This document shows positions 18,840-28,984 of a stretch of DNA of 42,544 nucleotides, piece by piece (position 1 is the stretch's first letter; each line of letters starts with the position of its first letter). Below the pieces are notes generated by a model that was not told where the DNA came from, did no database searches, and saw only the letters and a program-made list of their open reading frames with translations. Position numbers and translations under genes: made by a program. Source of the DNA: Verrucomicrobiota bacterium. GTDB lineage: Bacteria > Verrucomicrobiota > Verrucomicrobiia > Limisphaerales > JADJPG01. The stretch spans positions 1 to 42,544 of the forward strand of contig JADJPG010000064.1 of NCBI GenBank assembly GCA_016713365.1, in the 5' to 3' direction.

Positions 18840-19823
18840 TCATCCCGCGCTGTTGGTGGAACTCAAGGCCTGACCGGTCTCAGGAAATGCCGCGCCGCTC
18901 CGGATCCAGTCGATGATGGTCATGATCTCCTCCGAGGTCAGCGGTTGCTTGCCCTCCGGCGGCATCACGTCGTCATGGGTGGAGGGTAGTAGGATAAGTT
19001 TCACCACGTTGCTCTCGATGGGGTCGCCCGGCTTGATGGCGGCACTCTCACTGTCACCGCCCTTCAACGCGAACTCGGCTTTGTCGATGCGGTAGCCGCC
19101 CTTCTGCTTCTCGGGACCGTGACAGCTGTGGCATTTCGCGGACAGAATGGGCTGAACCTTCTCCGTGTAGAACCGCGTCTTCTCATCTGTCACCCCGGTC
19201 GTCGTCGCCATGTCGGCGAGCAACTCCTCGTCGCCCTCGAGAAACTCACGCAAAAAGTCCGGCGCGTTCTCAACGAGATACTTCGATCCGTGCGTCAGGT
19301 TGCCACCATAGTGCCCGGCCACCACCACCAGGCCAATGGTTGCCGCCAGCACACCGCGATAACAATTTGTCCACAGGCGGCGCGTTTCGTGGCGTTGCGC
19401 GATCCATTGCAGGAGGATCGTCACCACCGTCGCCACGGGCACGCCCAGGCCGTAAATCTTGTGTAGCTCGAGCATCCGCGACTCGTATTCACCACTGCCC
19501 GCGCGCATCAAGCCAAACGACGCCGACAACACGCCAGTCACCAGACCCAGCCAGAGCATCATCACCGTCACGCGGCGGATCTCCTCGCTTGGACGAAACA
19601 CGCGATACGCTTCGAGGAGGAAGGCAACCGTCACGAAGCCGATGGGAAAATGGAGAACAACAGCGTGGAACGGAGCCAGAAACGGCCGCCATTGAAACAG
19701 ATGCTTCACCGTTTCCTCCGGAGGCGACATCGGCGCAGCCGCAACGGCAGCGGTGGCGAAACACGCTCCCATCAAGATCAACCCCAGTCCCCCGCGCGCG
19801 GTGTGTTTGAGAATTCGCTGCAT
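18840..19823 (-). CDS. DUF2231 membrane protein fused to cytochrome c domain
   Basis: A 327-residue protein. An N-terminal signal or membrane helix is followed by a four-helix DUF2231-type domain with histidines in the membrane (FHAVVLHFPIGFV at about 52-64, LHKIYGLGV at 120-128). Residues about 215-315 are a planctomycete-type cytochrome c: the haem motif CHSCH at 231-235 and a distal methionine candidate in DDVMPPEG. This combination is common in PVC bacteria and suggests electron transfer at the periplasmic face of the inner membrane. Only 31 bases separate it from the upstream CLECH protein, so the two are probably co-transcribed. Confidence 0.88.
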   Translation of the reverse strand: MQRILKHTARGGLGLILMGACFATAAVAAAPMSPPEETVKHLFQWRPFLAPFHAVVLHFPIGFVTVAFLLEAYRVFRPSEEIRRVTVMMLWLGLVTGVLSASFGLMRAGSGEYESRMLELHKIYGLGVPVATVVTILLQWIAQRHETRRLWTNCYRGVLAATIGLVVVAGHYGGNLTHGSKYLVENAPDFLREFLEGDEELLADMATTTGVTDEKTRFYTEKVQPILSAKCHSCHGPEKQKGGYRIDKAEFALKGGDSESAAIKPGDPIESNVVKLILLPSTHDDVMPPEGKQPLTSEEIMTIIDWIRSGAAFPETGQALSSTNSAG

Positions 19824-19854
19824 GCAATCAACCCCGTTTCCCAGATGGTTCGTC

Positions 19855-21159
19855 CTACAGTCGCCAGTACGCCGGAAGATCTTTCTTCGTGGCGAGCAGG
19901 ATCTCGCGGATGGCCGCGCGCGATTCCGGGCTCAGCTTCGCGAACTCCGGCGACCGGTCCTGACCGTCGAGAATGTCCCAGAGCCGGCGATAGAAGTGCC
20001 GCCGCGCCTCCTGCGGCAGACTCGCGAACGACGACGAATAGATCATGTAGCTGCACGGAAACTCGAACAGCCGCGTCTGCAAATTCAGCTGTCGGAGCGA
20101 ACGCCCTTTGCCGTCCCTCGGTCCCGTCTTCGAGAATTCCTCCGCGAAGGTACTTGAACCCTGCACCGGCGAGGTGAGCGGCGTTTCTTCGACGAACAAC
20201 ATGTAGCGCAGCAGCGCCTCGATGGCTGGATACGCCGGCCGCAGACTGTCCCCGCTGCGCAGGGCGCTCGCCGTATCGTAGTGAACCCGAGTCAGTAGAT
20301 TCTGCGCGTGCGCCTGATGTTCATGAGTCAGCAGGGCCACGATGTCACTTCCGGCGCTGGGGTAACGCGAGATGTCGAGCAGCGGCGCCAGATCGGTCAC
20401 GTTCGCGTTGCAGAGTGGATCCTTCTCGTGCCGGGCGATGGCCGCGGTGCCAAACAGATTCCCGCGATGCGACTGCTTACCGTGGCGACCCGTGACGTAA
20501 TATCCACCCCAGCGGTCCGCGAGCGGCGTGCGATGGTCCACCAGCAATCCGCTCAATAGTTCCACCTCTCCATCGTCCTTGGTGAGGAACGAGCGGACGA
20601 GAATCCCGGGAACGTTCAGCGTCTTCGCCGAGGCATGGCATTCCAGGCAACGGTCATCGCGCTGCAATCGCGGCCGCTCCGTCGCGCTTTGGGAAAGTGT
20701 GTAGAAGACCACGCCGAGTTTCGGATCCGCCGCCGCCAGTTCGATCACTTCCGCGGCCGGCACGTAGGCGACACTGACCTGGTCGTTGTAATAGAGCGCG
20801 CGCGGGGTCTTGGGCGAAATGAGTGCCTTGTTCGGAGAAGTCTTTGAAGCCACCAGAAGCTGCGAGGTCGCGGGAACGTTGAGCTCCTTCAAGAGCGCCG
20901 TCAGGTAGCCAAAAGCCGGTTCGTGCGCAAGGCGGGTCGCACCGGCATCGAGGCGCCGCTGAAGTTCCGATACCGAACCACTGGCGTCCGTGCCCTTGTA
21001 GATCTTCATCTCCTCATCAAACGCAGGATAACTCTGGCGTTCCGCCGCGATCAGGATCCCACCGAGGTGCAGCACGAACCCGCAGAGGATTACGGCCGTA
21101 AGGCGATACACACCGCGAGGTCGGCGATGCACAAGATGAGAGTGCTCAATGGTTTTCAC
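19855..21159 (-). CDS. Membrane-anchored single-haem cytochrome c-like protein
   Basis: A 434-residue protein from GTG 21159; an earlier in-frame GTG at 21201 cannot be excluded, as neither has a strong ribosome site. A hydrophobic helix (YRLTAVILCGFVLHLGGILI) near the start is a signal or anchor. One CXXCH haem motif, DDRCLECHAS, starts at C171. The rest is a conserved-looking domain with RWGGYYVTGRHG, HEHQAHAQNLLTRVHYD and FPCSYMIYSSSFASLP. I do not recognise a named enzyme family, although single-haem proteins of this shape occur in Verrucomicrobiota and Planctomycetes. It is probably the electron partner of, or co-expressed with, the DUF2231-cytochrome gene 31 bases downstream. Confidence 0.75.
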   Translation of the reverse strand: MKTIEHSHLVHRRPRGVYRLTAVILCGFVLHLGGILIAAERQSYPAFDEEMKIYKGTDASGSVSELQRRLDAGATRLAHEPAFGYLTALLKELNVPATSQLLVASKTSPNKALISPKTPRALYYNDQVSVAYVPAAEVIELAAADPKLGVVFYTLSQSATERPRLQRDDRCLECHASAKTLNVPGILVRSFLTKDDGEVELLSGLLVDHRTPLADRWGGYYVTGRHGKQSHRGNLFGTAAIARHEKDPLCNANVTDLAPLLDISRYPSAGSDIVALLTHEHQAHAQNLLTRVHYDTASALRSGDSLRPAYPAIEALLRYMLFVEETPLTSPVQGSSTFAEEFSKTGPRDGKGRSLRQLNLQTRLFEFPCSYMIYSSSFASLPQEARRHFYRRLWDILDGQDRSPEFAKLSPESRAAIREILLATKKDLPAYWRL

Positions 21160-21203
21160 GGTACTCACTAATAGGACGCCGCAGGCACCACCCTTGAGCA
21201 CGA

Positions 21204-21222
21204 CGATTCTTGCAAAATCGTG
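21204..21222. repeat. Short inverted repeat upstream of CLECH cytochrome
   Basis: Arms ACGATT/AATCGT around CTTGCAA. It falls between the RND pump stop (21280) and the cytochrome start, so it may be an operator or a weak terminator stem. No T-tract is seen. Confidence 0.3.
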
Positions 21223-21279
21223 AACAAATCTTGTGCGGTCTGGAAGGGAGAGAGGAACCCGGCGCCAGATCGGGAAGGC

Positions 21280-24200
21280 TCAACCAGCGTTCCGCGGGAA
21301 GAAACGGCCGCGGCCCCAATCATCGAAGATCGAGTAAGCCACCGGCGTAACGAGCAGCGTGAGCAGGAGACAGAGGGATTGTCCGCCAATCACGACAACG
21401 GCCACCGCGCGGCGCTCTTCGGCACCCGGTCCGGTGCCCAGCGCCAGCGGCAACATGCCGGCGATAAGCGTGAGCGTGGTCATCAGGATCGGACGGAGAC
21501 GATCGCGGTTGGCCTGGAGAATTGCGGCCGACCGCTCCATGCCCCGGGCGCGCAGGTTGTTCGTATGATCGATCTGGAGAATCGCGTTCTTCTTCACGAC
21601 TCCAAACAGCACGAGCATGCCGAGCGCGGAGTAGAGATTGATGGTCTGGCCCGTGACCCAGAGCGAGAACAGCGCGAACGGCACGCAGAGCGGCAGCGAG
21701 AGCAGGATGGTGAACGGATGCACGACGTTCTCAAACTGCGACGCGAGGATGATGTACATCAGGATCACCGAGAACAGAAACGCCCAGATGAACTCGTTGA
21801 ACGTCGTCTCCAGCTCGCGGGCGCGACCGGAAACGCGGTCGGAATACTCCGGCGGCAGGTTCATGGAGGCGACTTCCGCCCGGAGAGCGGCGATGCGATC
21901 CGCCTGCGCGTAGCCCGGCGCAATGCCGGTGCGCAACCGAACCTGGCGTTGACGATCAAGACGATCGATGCGCGACGCGGATTTAGCGGGCACGATCTTC
22001 ACGACGTTGTCGAGGCGCACCAATCCCCCACCCTGCTTCGGCACATAGAGGCGGGCGATGGTTTCCGAATCGTTGCGATCGCCTTCCTGCAAACGAAGCT
22101 GAACATCGTAGTCGTCGTTCACCGATTCATCGCGGAACCGGGAAACCTTCTGGTCCCCGCCTACCATCAGGCGCAGGGCGTTGGCGATGTCCTCGGTGTC
22201 GACTCCCAGTTTGGCAGCGCGCTCGCGATCGATCTCCACGCGCAGCTCGGGCTTGTCGAGCTTGAGCGTGGTGTCGGCCTCGATGAGTCCCAGCTCCGGC
22301 GCCTTCCGACGCAATTGATCCGCGTAGCCTGCGAGGCTTTCCAGATCGGGCCCCAGCAGCGCGAAGTCGATGTCGTAGTTCGGTCCACCGATGCTGAAGG
22401 TCTGGGGATTTCGAATAGACGTGCGCAAGTCGGTGAACTTGCGCAGGCGTTTGCGAATCTCCGTCACCACGTCGCGCTGCGAATAATTTCCCTGAAACGC
22501 ACGCCAGGGCGGCCATTGCAGGAGCCGTTTCCAGGAGAAGACGCGTTCTTCGTGCGGCACCAGCTTCACGTAATAGCGCGCATTGTTCACGCTGCCGAGA
22601 AATCCGCCGCCGCCCGCGGAGCCGAGCACGGTGCGAATGCCCGGGACGTTGCGCAGCTCCTCCTCGATGAGAAGCGCGACGCGATTCATCGAGTCGAGCG
22701 CGGCGCCCTCCGGCGCGGTGATGTTGATCTCGAACTCACCTTCATCAACGTTGCTCGGGACGTACTCCTGCTTGACGGCCTTGTAGAGAGGAACGGACGA
22801 CGCGATGACCAGCAGCGCGAGCCCGGCGATGATCCAGCGTTGTCGCATGGACCACCGGAGCATGACTGAATAGATGTGATCGATGTAATGGTAGAAGCCG
22901 CGCCGTGAATCGCCTTCCGAAGTGTCGTTCTCCTTCTCATCACTCCGGTGCGCCCGCAGCAACCGCGCTCATCATTGGCGTGAGGGTGAAGGACACGAGG
23001 AGGCTCACGAGCACGGACAGCGGCCGAGGTGATGCCGAACTGGTAGAGGAACCGGCCCGAGATGCTCGACATGAACGACACTGGCACAAAGATCACCACA
23101 AGGCTCAGCGTCGTCGCCATGACGGCGAGGCCGATCTCCGCCGTCGCTTCACGCGCCGCGTCGAATGGCTTCATCTTCTTCTCCTCGATGTGTCGGAAGA
23201 TGTTTTCGAGGACCACGATCGCGTCATCGATCACCACCCCCACCATCAGCACCAGCGCCAGCATCGTCACGCTGTTCAGGGTGAAATCGAGCGCCTTCAT
23301 CACGCCGAAGGTCGCGATGACCGAGGTCGGAATCGCCACCGCGGCGATGATCGTCGCGCGCCAGTTCCGCATAAACGCCAGCACGACGAGGCAGGCGAGA
23401 ATGCTTCCGAGGATGAGATGCTTGTTGATCTCGCCCAGCGCCTCGTAGATGTAGCGGGACTGGTCGCGGATCACCTCCATCTTCACGTCAGACGGCAGCT
23501 GCGCCTGCACTTTGGCAATCTTCTCTTTCACGCCCTCGATCACCGCGACGGTGTTGGCGCCGGACTGGCGGCGGATATCCAGCGTCACAGATGGAGAGCC
23601 GTTCAGCCGCGCGATCGAACGCTGCTCCTTGGTGCCATCCTCGGCCCAGCCAATATCGCGGACGCGAATCGGCGAGCCGTTGCGCGTGGCGATGACCATG
23701 TCATCAAACCCCTTCGCGCTGGTGATGCGTCCCATTGTGCGCAGGCTCTGCTCGCGCAAGCGGGTGGTCACATTGCCGCCGGCGATGTTCGCATTCTGCC
23801 GGTCCACGGCATCGCGCACGGCGGTGATGGGGATCTTGTAGGCGGCAAGCCGGTCCGCATCGATCCACACATTGATGGCGCGTTCGAGGCCGCCGTTGAC
23901 TTCCACTTCGCCGACGCCGAACGAGCGTTCGAGCTGCACCTTCACAAGCTTATCGGCGATTTCCGTCAGCTCGCGCTGCGAACGCTGGCCGGACAATGCG
24001 ATGGTGAGCACCGGCGACAGATCGTTGTCGGACTTGCTGATCGTCGGCGGGTCGGCGTCGCGCGGAAGGTCCCGCAACACAGTGCCGACGCGATCGCGCA
24101 CATCCTGCGCCGCGGCCTCGATATCGCGGCTCAGCTCAAAGGTAACAGTGATGAACGCGGAGCCGGAGCCGCTGATTGACTGCAATTCCTTGATGCCCTC

Positions 24201-24425
24201 GATGGTGTTCAGCGCCTCCTCGATGGGTTGCGCGATCTGCGATTCCATCTCCGCCGGCGAAGCCCCGGCCAGCCGGGCGTTCACGCGGACGGTGGGAAGA
24301 TCAACGGAGGGAAACCGGTCGACATCGAGATGCGTGTAGCTGGCCACCCCGACGACAACCAGGGAGAGGATCAGCATCGAGGCGAAGACCGGCCGGCGGA
24401 TGCAGATTTCAGCGAGCTTTTGCAT
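21280..24425 (-). CDS. RND efflux pump inner-membrane transporter, HAE1 type (two frameshifts)
   Basis: Begins MQKLAEICIRRPVFASMLIL, the usual start of HAE1 transporters. It carries the periplasmic porter segments and the proton-relay helix segment VVIDDAIVVLENIFRHIEE. The frame changes twice within about 55 bases: one extra base near 23018-23021 (after FGITSAA) and two missing bases in a GC repeat at 22964-22967 (MMSA to RLLRAHR). Correcting both gives SFTLTPMMSARLLRAHR and exactly 1049 codons, the family's normal length. It exports small hydrophobic compounds across the envelope with the adaptor encoded 15 bases upstream. An outer-membrane channel must come from elsewhere. Confidence 0.88.
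22964..23021 (-). other. Two compensating-style indels in RND pump
   Basis: In order of translation, a +1 base near 23018-23021 and a two-base loss in CCGCGC near 22964-22967. The protein between them reads VLVSLLVSFTLTPMMSA in the middle frame, the expected helix before the large loop. Confidence 0.75.
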
Positions 24426-24440
24426 GAGGCATCGCCGCGA

Positions 24441-25685
24441 TTACAACGTCCGGGGCTGATCCGCGCTGGTCTGCATCGGCGCGGATTCCTTGATGGTCAC
24501 GGTTTCGCCCGTGCGGAGATTGCCAGGCTCCAGCACGACGCTTTCGCCCGCCTTCAATCCGGCGACTACTTCAATCCAGCCCGCCCCGCGGCGTCCTGTC
24601 GTGATGTTCTTCTCCTGCGCTTTTCCGTCCAACACCGTCACGACTTTCTCCAGGCCGGCGAACGTGATCAGCGCGTCGGATGGGATCGCCAATCCCTCGT
24701 CGTTCTCTCGCGTGATAATTTGCGAACGCGCAAAGAGCCCGGGGCGCAGCGAGCCGTCGTTCCGCACGTCGGCCTCGACGAGCAACATCCGCGCCTGCTC
24801 ATCGATGGCCGGGCTGACGCGCATGAGCGCGCCGGAGTAAACATTCGTGTCGCCCTCGACCGTCAATCGCACGCGCTGCCCCAGGCGGATGGATGCGGCG
24901 TCACGTTCGGGAACCTCCAGCCGTAAGCGGAGCGGATCGGTTTTCACCAGGCGCGCGACCGGCGATCCGGCGGGCAGGAACTCACCGAGATTCGCGAGCC
25001 GCGATTGAATCGCCCCGTCGAACGGAGCGCGCAGGGAAGTATCGCTCAGCTGCTGTTTCGCGAGATCAAACTCCGCGCGGCGCTGCGCGAGCACCGCCTG
25101 TCGCGTGCGCGCCTCCTCGCCCGCCGCCTCGTAGCGATTCAAGGCGACAGTGTAGGCGGCTTCCACCGTGTCGAACTCGGACTTCGAAAGCACGCCATCG
25201 TCAGAGAGCTTGAGCACACGATCGCGGTTGCGCGTGGCTTCGTTCAACACCGCCTTTGCTTCCTTCACGGCGCTCGTCTTCTCGGAATCGAACGTGTCAT
25301 CCGTTCCCTCCAGCGACAAACCCACCGTCGCCCGCGCCTGGGACAGCGCCGCGGACGCCTGTTGCAGGCGCAGCTCGTAATCGCGCGGCTCCACTTGCGC
25401 GATGACGTCACCGCGCTTCACCACGGTGCCGATGTCCACGGGAAGGTTCTTCAAGCGCCCGCCGATCTTGACGCTCAAGGTGGCTGCTTCCTCCGCGAGC
25501 AAGACGCCGGTCGCCGTAACCATTCGTTCCATCGGGCGATTCTGCACCGGCGCGACGCGGACCGTGCGGACCTTGTTAGTGCCACCGGCGGCGCCTTTCG
25601 GTGCCTCCGATTTCGAGCACGCGCCGGCCATCGCCACCAGCGCGGCGAGAGCCACAACGCGAATCGAACTGGGTTTCATGTCCAT
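24441..25685 (-). CDS. RND efflux periplasmic adaptor (membrane fusion lipoprotein)
   Basis: A 414-residue protein. The start at 25685 (MDMKPSS) gives a lipoprotein signal with lipobox MAGAC and lipidated C23; a longer frame to 25784 lacks a signal at its start. It has a barrel-sandwich/lipoyl half (VKIGGRLKNLPVDIGTVVKR), a long alpha hairpin (QQASAALSQARATVGL), then beta-barrel and membrane-proximal domains (RLRLEVPERDAASIRLGQR). It links the HAE1 pump encoded 15 bases downstream to an outer-membrane channel. It is the second adaptor of the TetR cassette and about 95 bases follow the previous pump, so it may have some independent expression. Confidence 0.9.
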   Translation of the reverse strand: MDMKPSSIRVVALAALVAMAGACSKSEAPKGAAGGTNKVRTVRVAPVQNRPMERMVTATGVLLAEEAATLSVKIGGRLKNLPVDIGTVVKRGDVIAQVEPRDYELRLQQASAALSQARATVGLSLEGTDDTFDSEKTSAVKEAKAVLNEATRNRDRVLKLSDDGVLSKSEFDTVEAAYTVALNRYEAAGEEARTRQAVLAQRRAEFDLAKQQLSDTSLRAPFDGAIQSRLANLGEFLPAGSPVARLVKTDPLRLRLEVPERDAASIRLGQRVRLTVEGDTNVYSGALMRVSPAIDEQARMLLVEADVRNDGSLRPGLFARSQIITRENDEGLAIPSDALITFAGLEKVVTVLDGKAQEKNITTGRRGAGWIEVVAGLKAGESVVLEPGNLRTGETVTIKESAPMQTSADQPRTL

Positions 25686-25780
25686 CACGCTAAACAATCT
25701 CGTCCCGGCAGCGCCACAGCGAACCCGGGAACGCATGGGTTGACTGCCCGCGCGCTCCGCAAATTCACCGCTGTTACCGC

Positions 25781-28700
25781 TCACTTGCCGGCGATCACCG
25801 GCTCGGCTTCAACTTCCACCGGCTTCGTCGCCTTGCTCTTCGAAAGGTCGCTGAACATCGTGTAAACGATCGGCACCACGTAGAGCGTCAGGAACGTGCT
25901 GGTCAACATGCCGCCGACCACGACGATGCCCATGGGACGCCGGCTTTCCGCGCCCGCGCCGAAGCCGATGGCGATCGGCAAAATGCCCGCGATGGTCGAG
26001 AACGCCGTCATCAAGATCGGGCGCAACCGGACACGACCCGCCTCCAGCATCGCGTCCTTCGGCGCCGCGCCGTCCGCTCGACGCTGGTTCGCAAATTCTA
26101 CGAGCAGAATGCCGTTCTTCGTCACGAGACCGACGAGCAGCACGAATCCGATCAGGCTGAACAGGTTGATGTTCATTGAGACCATGGGCGGCAGCACGCC
26201 GGTCTTGCTCAGGAAGCCGACGAGCCACAACAACCCGAGCGCGCCAAAGCCGGCCAGCGGCACGCAGAGAATCACCGTCCATGGATGCACCAAGCTCTCA
26301 AACTGCGCGGCCAGCACCATGAAGGTGATGATCAGTGCGAGACCGAGCACGAAGAGGAATTCGCCGCCGGAGTCCGTGAACTCCTTCGATTCGCCGACCC
26401 AGTCGTGCAGGAAGCCGGGGGGCAAATCTTCCTTGAGCAGCGCTTCGACCTGCTGAATCGCCGTGCCGAGCGGAATGCCGACGAGGGACGCCGAGATGGT
26501 GGTGGAGCGAAGCCGGTTGTAATGCTCGATCGTGTTCGGCGCGGCGCCTTCACGGCGCGTGATGATCGAGCTGAGCTGCACCAGGCTGCCCTTCTGGTTG
26601 CGCACGTAGATGCGATCCAGATCCTGCGGCAACAGACGCGAGCCGCGCTGGAGCTGCGCGATGACTTCGTATTCCTTGCCGTCGAGCTTGATGCGGCTGA
26701 GGTCGAGTCCGCCGAAGAGAATTTGCAGCGTGCGCGAAATGTCCTCGATGCTCACACCCAGCGCCGCAGCGCGACTACGATCGATGTCGAGCCGCAGCTC
26801 CGGCTTCGTGACCTCGAAGCTGCTCCGGGCGTTCACGAGATTGGTCATCGCACGCAGTTTGTTGAGCAGGCTTTGCGTGTAAGTGTTCAGCTGTTCGAGA
26901 TCCTGCCCCTGAATCACCAGCTGGAACGCCGAGCCGAAACCCCGTCCGATGGCCTTCGGAATGTTCGGCACGGCGATCGCGCCTTCGACGTTCTGGAAGA
27001 ACTGCTGACGCAAGCCGCCGGGGCCGTTGACGATCTCCTGGATGCCGCGCTTGCGATCTTCCAGCTCCTTCAGGCGCACGAAGACGATGCCCTGATTCGC
27101 CTGGCCCGGACCTGCCATCGCAAACGCGGTGATCGCTCCGTAGGACTGCACTTCGGGCACCTCTTTGAGAATCGCCTCCATCTTCCGCATCTGTTTGTCG
27201 GTGTATTCCGTGGTGGAACCCTCCGGCGCGAAAACGAAACTCAGCAAACGACCCTTGTCTTCCTCTGGCAGAAACTCGCCTTCGAGATTTTTGAAAAGCC
27301 AGATGTTCGGCCAGCCGACGATCACGGCGAGAACGGCGGCGAGCACCAAGCCCACACCGAGCCGGGGAAGGAAAGGCCAGCCGGCAAATGGTCGCGCCAG
27401 CTTCGCGGCCGCATGCACACACGGGCTCAGCGAGCGGGAATAGACGTTCGTAAACCAGCGCATCATCGCCTCGAACCAGCGCAGCAGAAAGATACGATCG
27501 TGCGGCGCGTGCTCCTTGAGCATGCGTGAAGCCATCATCGGCGAGAGCGTGAGCGCCACGAAGGCGCTGACGACGACGCTCCCGGCCACCGCCACGGCGA
27601 ATTCAATGAAGAGCCGTCCCGTTGCGCTGGTTTGGAACGCCAGTGGCGTGAAGACCGCGACGAGCGAGAGCGTGATGGCGATGACCGCGAACGCGATTTC
27701 GTCCATGCCCTTGAACGCCGCCTTCATTGGCGTCATGCCGTTCTCAATGTGACGGTGAATGTTCTCCAGCACCACGATCGCATCGTCCACCACGACACCG
27801 ATCGCCAGCACGAGCGCGAGCATGGTGAGGATGTTGATGGAGTAGCCGAACGCCATCAGGATCGCGAACGTGCCGATGATCGAAACCGGAATCGCGACGG
27901 ACGGAATCAGCGTCGAACGGAAGCTGCCCAGGAAGAACCAGATGATGATGACCACCAGCGCAAAAGCGATGGCGAGCGTTTCCCAGACTTCACTGATCGC
28001 CTTCCGCACGAACACCGATTCGTCGTAGTTGAAAACCATCTGGATGCCGTCCGGCAGCGTCGGTTTGATGCGTTCAATCTCCGCCTTGATGCCGTCCGCG
28101 ACGTCGACCGTGTTCGCCTTCGACTGCTTCACGATGCCGAGGAAGATGCACGGACGCCCATTGTTGCGGGCGATGGTTCGCTCGTTCTCGACACCCGCGC
28201 GCGCTTCGCCGATGTCGCGCAAGCGCACAAGCTTCGCGGCGTCACTGCGGATGACGAGATCGTTGAACTCGTCCGGCGTTTTCATTTCGCCGCGAGTCTG
28301 GATGGTCATTTCGCGCTGGAGATTCTCCACGCGACCACTCGGCAGCTCGACGTTCTGGCGACGCAGGGCTTCCTCGATGTCGAGCACGGTAATCTGGTGC
28401 GCGGCCATCTTCTCGGAATCGAGCCAGAGACGCATCGAATAGCGTTGCTCGCCGCCGATGACGACGCCGGACACGCCTTTGATCGTTTGGAGGCGATTCT
28501 TGATCTGCTTCTCCGCGAGCTGCGTCATCTCAAGCGGCGTCACCACGTCGCTGTTCATGCCAATCCAAATGATTGGCTGAGCGTCGGCGTCCTGCTTGGC
28601 CACAATCGGCTCGTCGATGAACTCCGGCAGCTTGCCGCGCACGCGGGAAACGCGATCGCGAACGTCCTGCGCGCTCTGGTCGATGTCGCGGCTAAGATCG

Positions 28701-28984
28701 AACTCGATGGTGACGCTGCTGACCTGCTCGCGCGACTGGCTGGAGATGGTGCGAATACCCTCGATGTTGTTGAGCTCCTCTTCCAGCCGCTCGGTAACCT
28801 CCGTCTCCACGACGCTCGCGTTCGCGCCCGGATAAACCGTCGTCACGCTGACGACCGGGGGATCGATGTCCGGCAATTCGCGCACCGGCAGACGGGTGAG
28901 CGCGATCAAGCCGAACAAGATCAGCGCCAGATTCATCATCGTGGTGAGAACCGGCCGCTGGATGCTGATGCGGGGAAGAATCAC
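25781..28984 (-). CDS. RND efflux pump inner-membrane transporter, HAE1 type
   Basis: An intact 1067-residue transporter starting with GTG (MILPRISIQRPVLTTMMN). The start overlaps the upstream adaptor stop as GTGA, indicating translational coupling. Twelve helices and two large periplasmic loops fit the AcrB fold. GVVVDDAIVVLENIHRHIE contains the conserved paired aspartates of the proton relay. The final segment, VGLVTKNGILLVEFANQRR, is the matching helix of the second repeat. Its sequence is distinct from the second pump at 21280-24425, suggesting different substrates. Confidence 0.94.
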   Translation of the reverse strand: MILPRISIQRPVLTTMMNLALILFGLIALTRLPVRELPDIDPPVVSVTTVYPGANASVVETEVTERLEEELNNIEGIRTISSQSREQVSSVTIEFDLSRDIDQSAQDVRDRVSRVRGKLPEFIDEPIVAKQDADAQPIIWIGMNSDVVTPLEMTQLAEKQIKNRLQTIKGVSGVVIGGEQRYSMRLWLDSEKMAAHQITVLDIEEALRRQNVELPSGRVENLQREMTIQTRGEMKTPDEFNDLVIRSDAAKLVRLRDIGEARAGVENERTIARNNGRPCIFLGIVKQSKANTVDVADGIKAEIERIKPTLPDGIQMVFNYDESVFVRKAISEVWETLAIAFALVVIIIWFFLGSFRSTLIPSVAIPVSIIGTFAILMAFGYSINILTMLALVLAIGVVVDDAIVVLENIHRHIENGMTPMKAAFKGMDEIAFAVIAITLSLVAVFTPLAFQTSATGRLFIEFAVAVAGSVVVSAFVALTLSPMMASRMLKEHAPHDRIFLLRWFEAMMRWFTNVYSRSLSPCVHAAAKLARPFAGWPFLPRLGVGLVLAAVLAVIVGWPNIWLFKNLEGEFLPEEDKGRLLSFVFAPEGSTTEYTDKQMRKMEAILKEVPEVQSYGAITAFAMAGPGQANQGIVFVRLKELEDRKRGIQEIVNGPGGLRQQFFQNVEGAIAVPNIPKAIGRGFGSAFQLVIQGQDLEQLNTYTQSLLNKLRAMTNLVNARSSFEVTKPELRLDIDRSRAAALGVSIEDISRTLQILFGGLDLSRIKLDGKEYEVIAQLQRGSRLLPQDLDRIYVRNQKGSLVQLSSIITRREGAAPNTIEHYNRLRSTTISASLVGIPLGTAIQQVEALLKEDLPPGFLHDWVGESKEFTDSGGEFLFVLGLALIITFMVLAAQFESLVHPWTVILCVPLAGFGALGLLWLVGFLSKTGVLPPMVSMNINLFSLIGFVLLVGLVTKNGILLVEFANQRRADGAAPKDAMLEAGRVRLRPILMTAFSTIAGILPIAIGFGAGAESRRPMGIVVVGGMLTSTFLTLYVVPIVYTMFSDLSKSKATKPVEVEAEPVIAGK

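Noticed and set aside
21220..22869. A 549-codon plus-strand open frame opposite the RND pump, and similar ones at 5726-7246, 8402-9835, 26285-27529 and 27632-29059
   Set aside because: All mirror well-supported minus-strand genes and have shadow-like composition (runs of R, H, D) without signal peptides or motifs.
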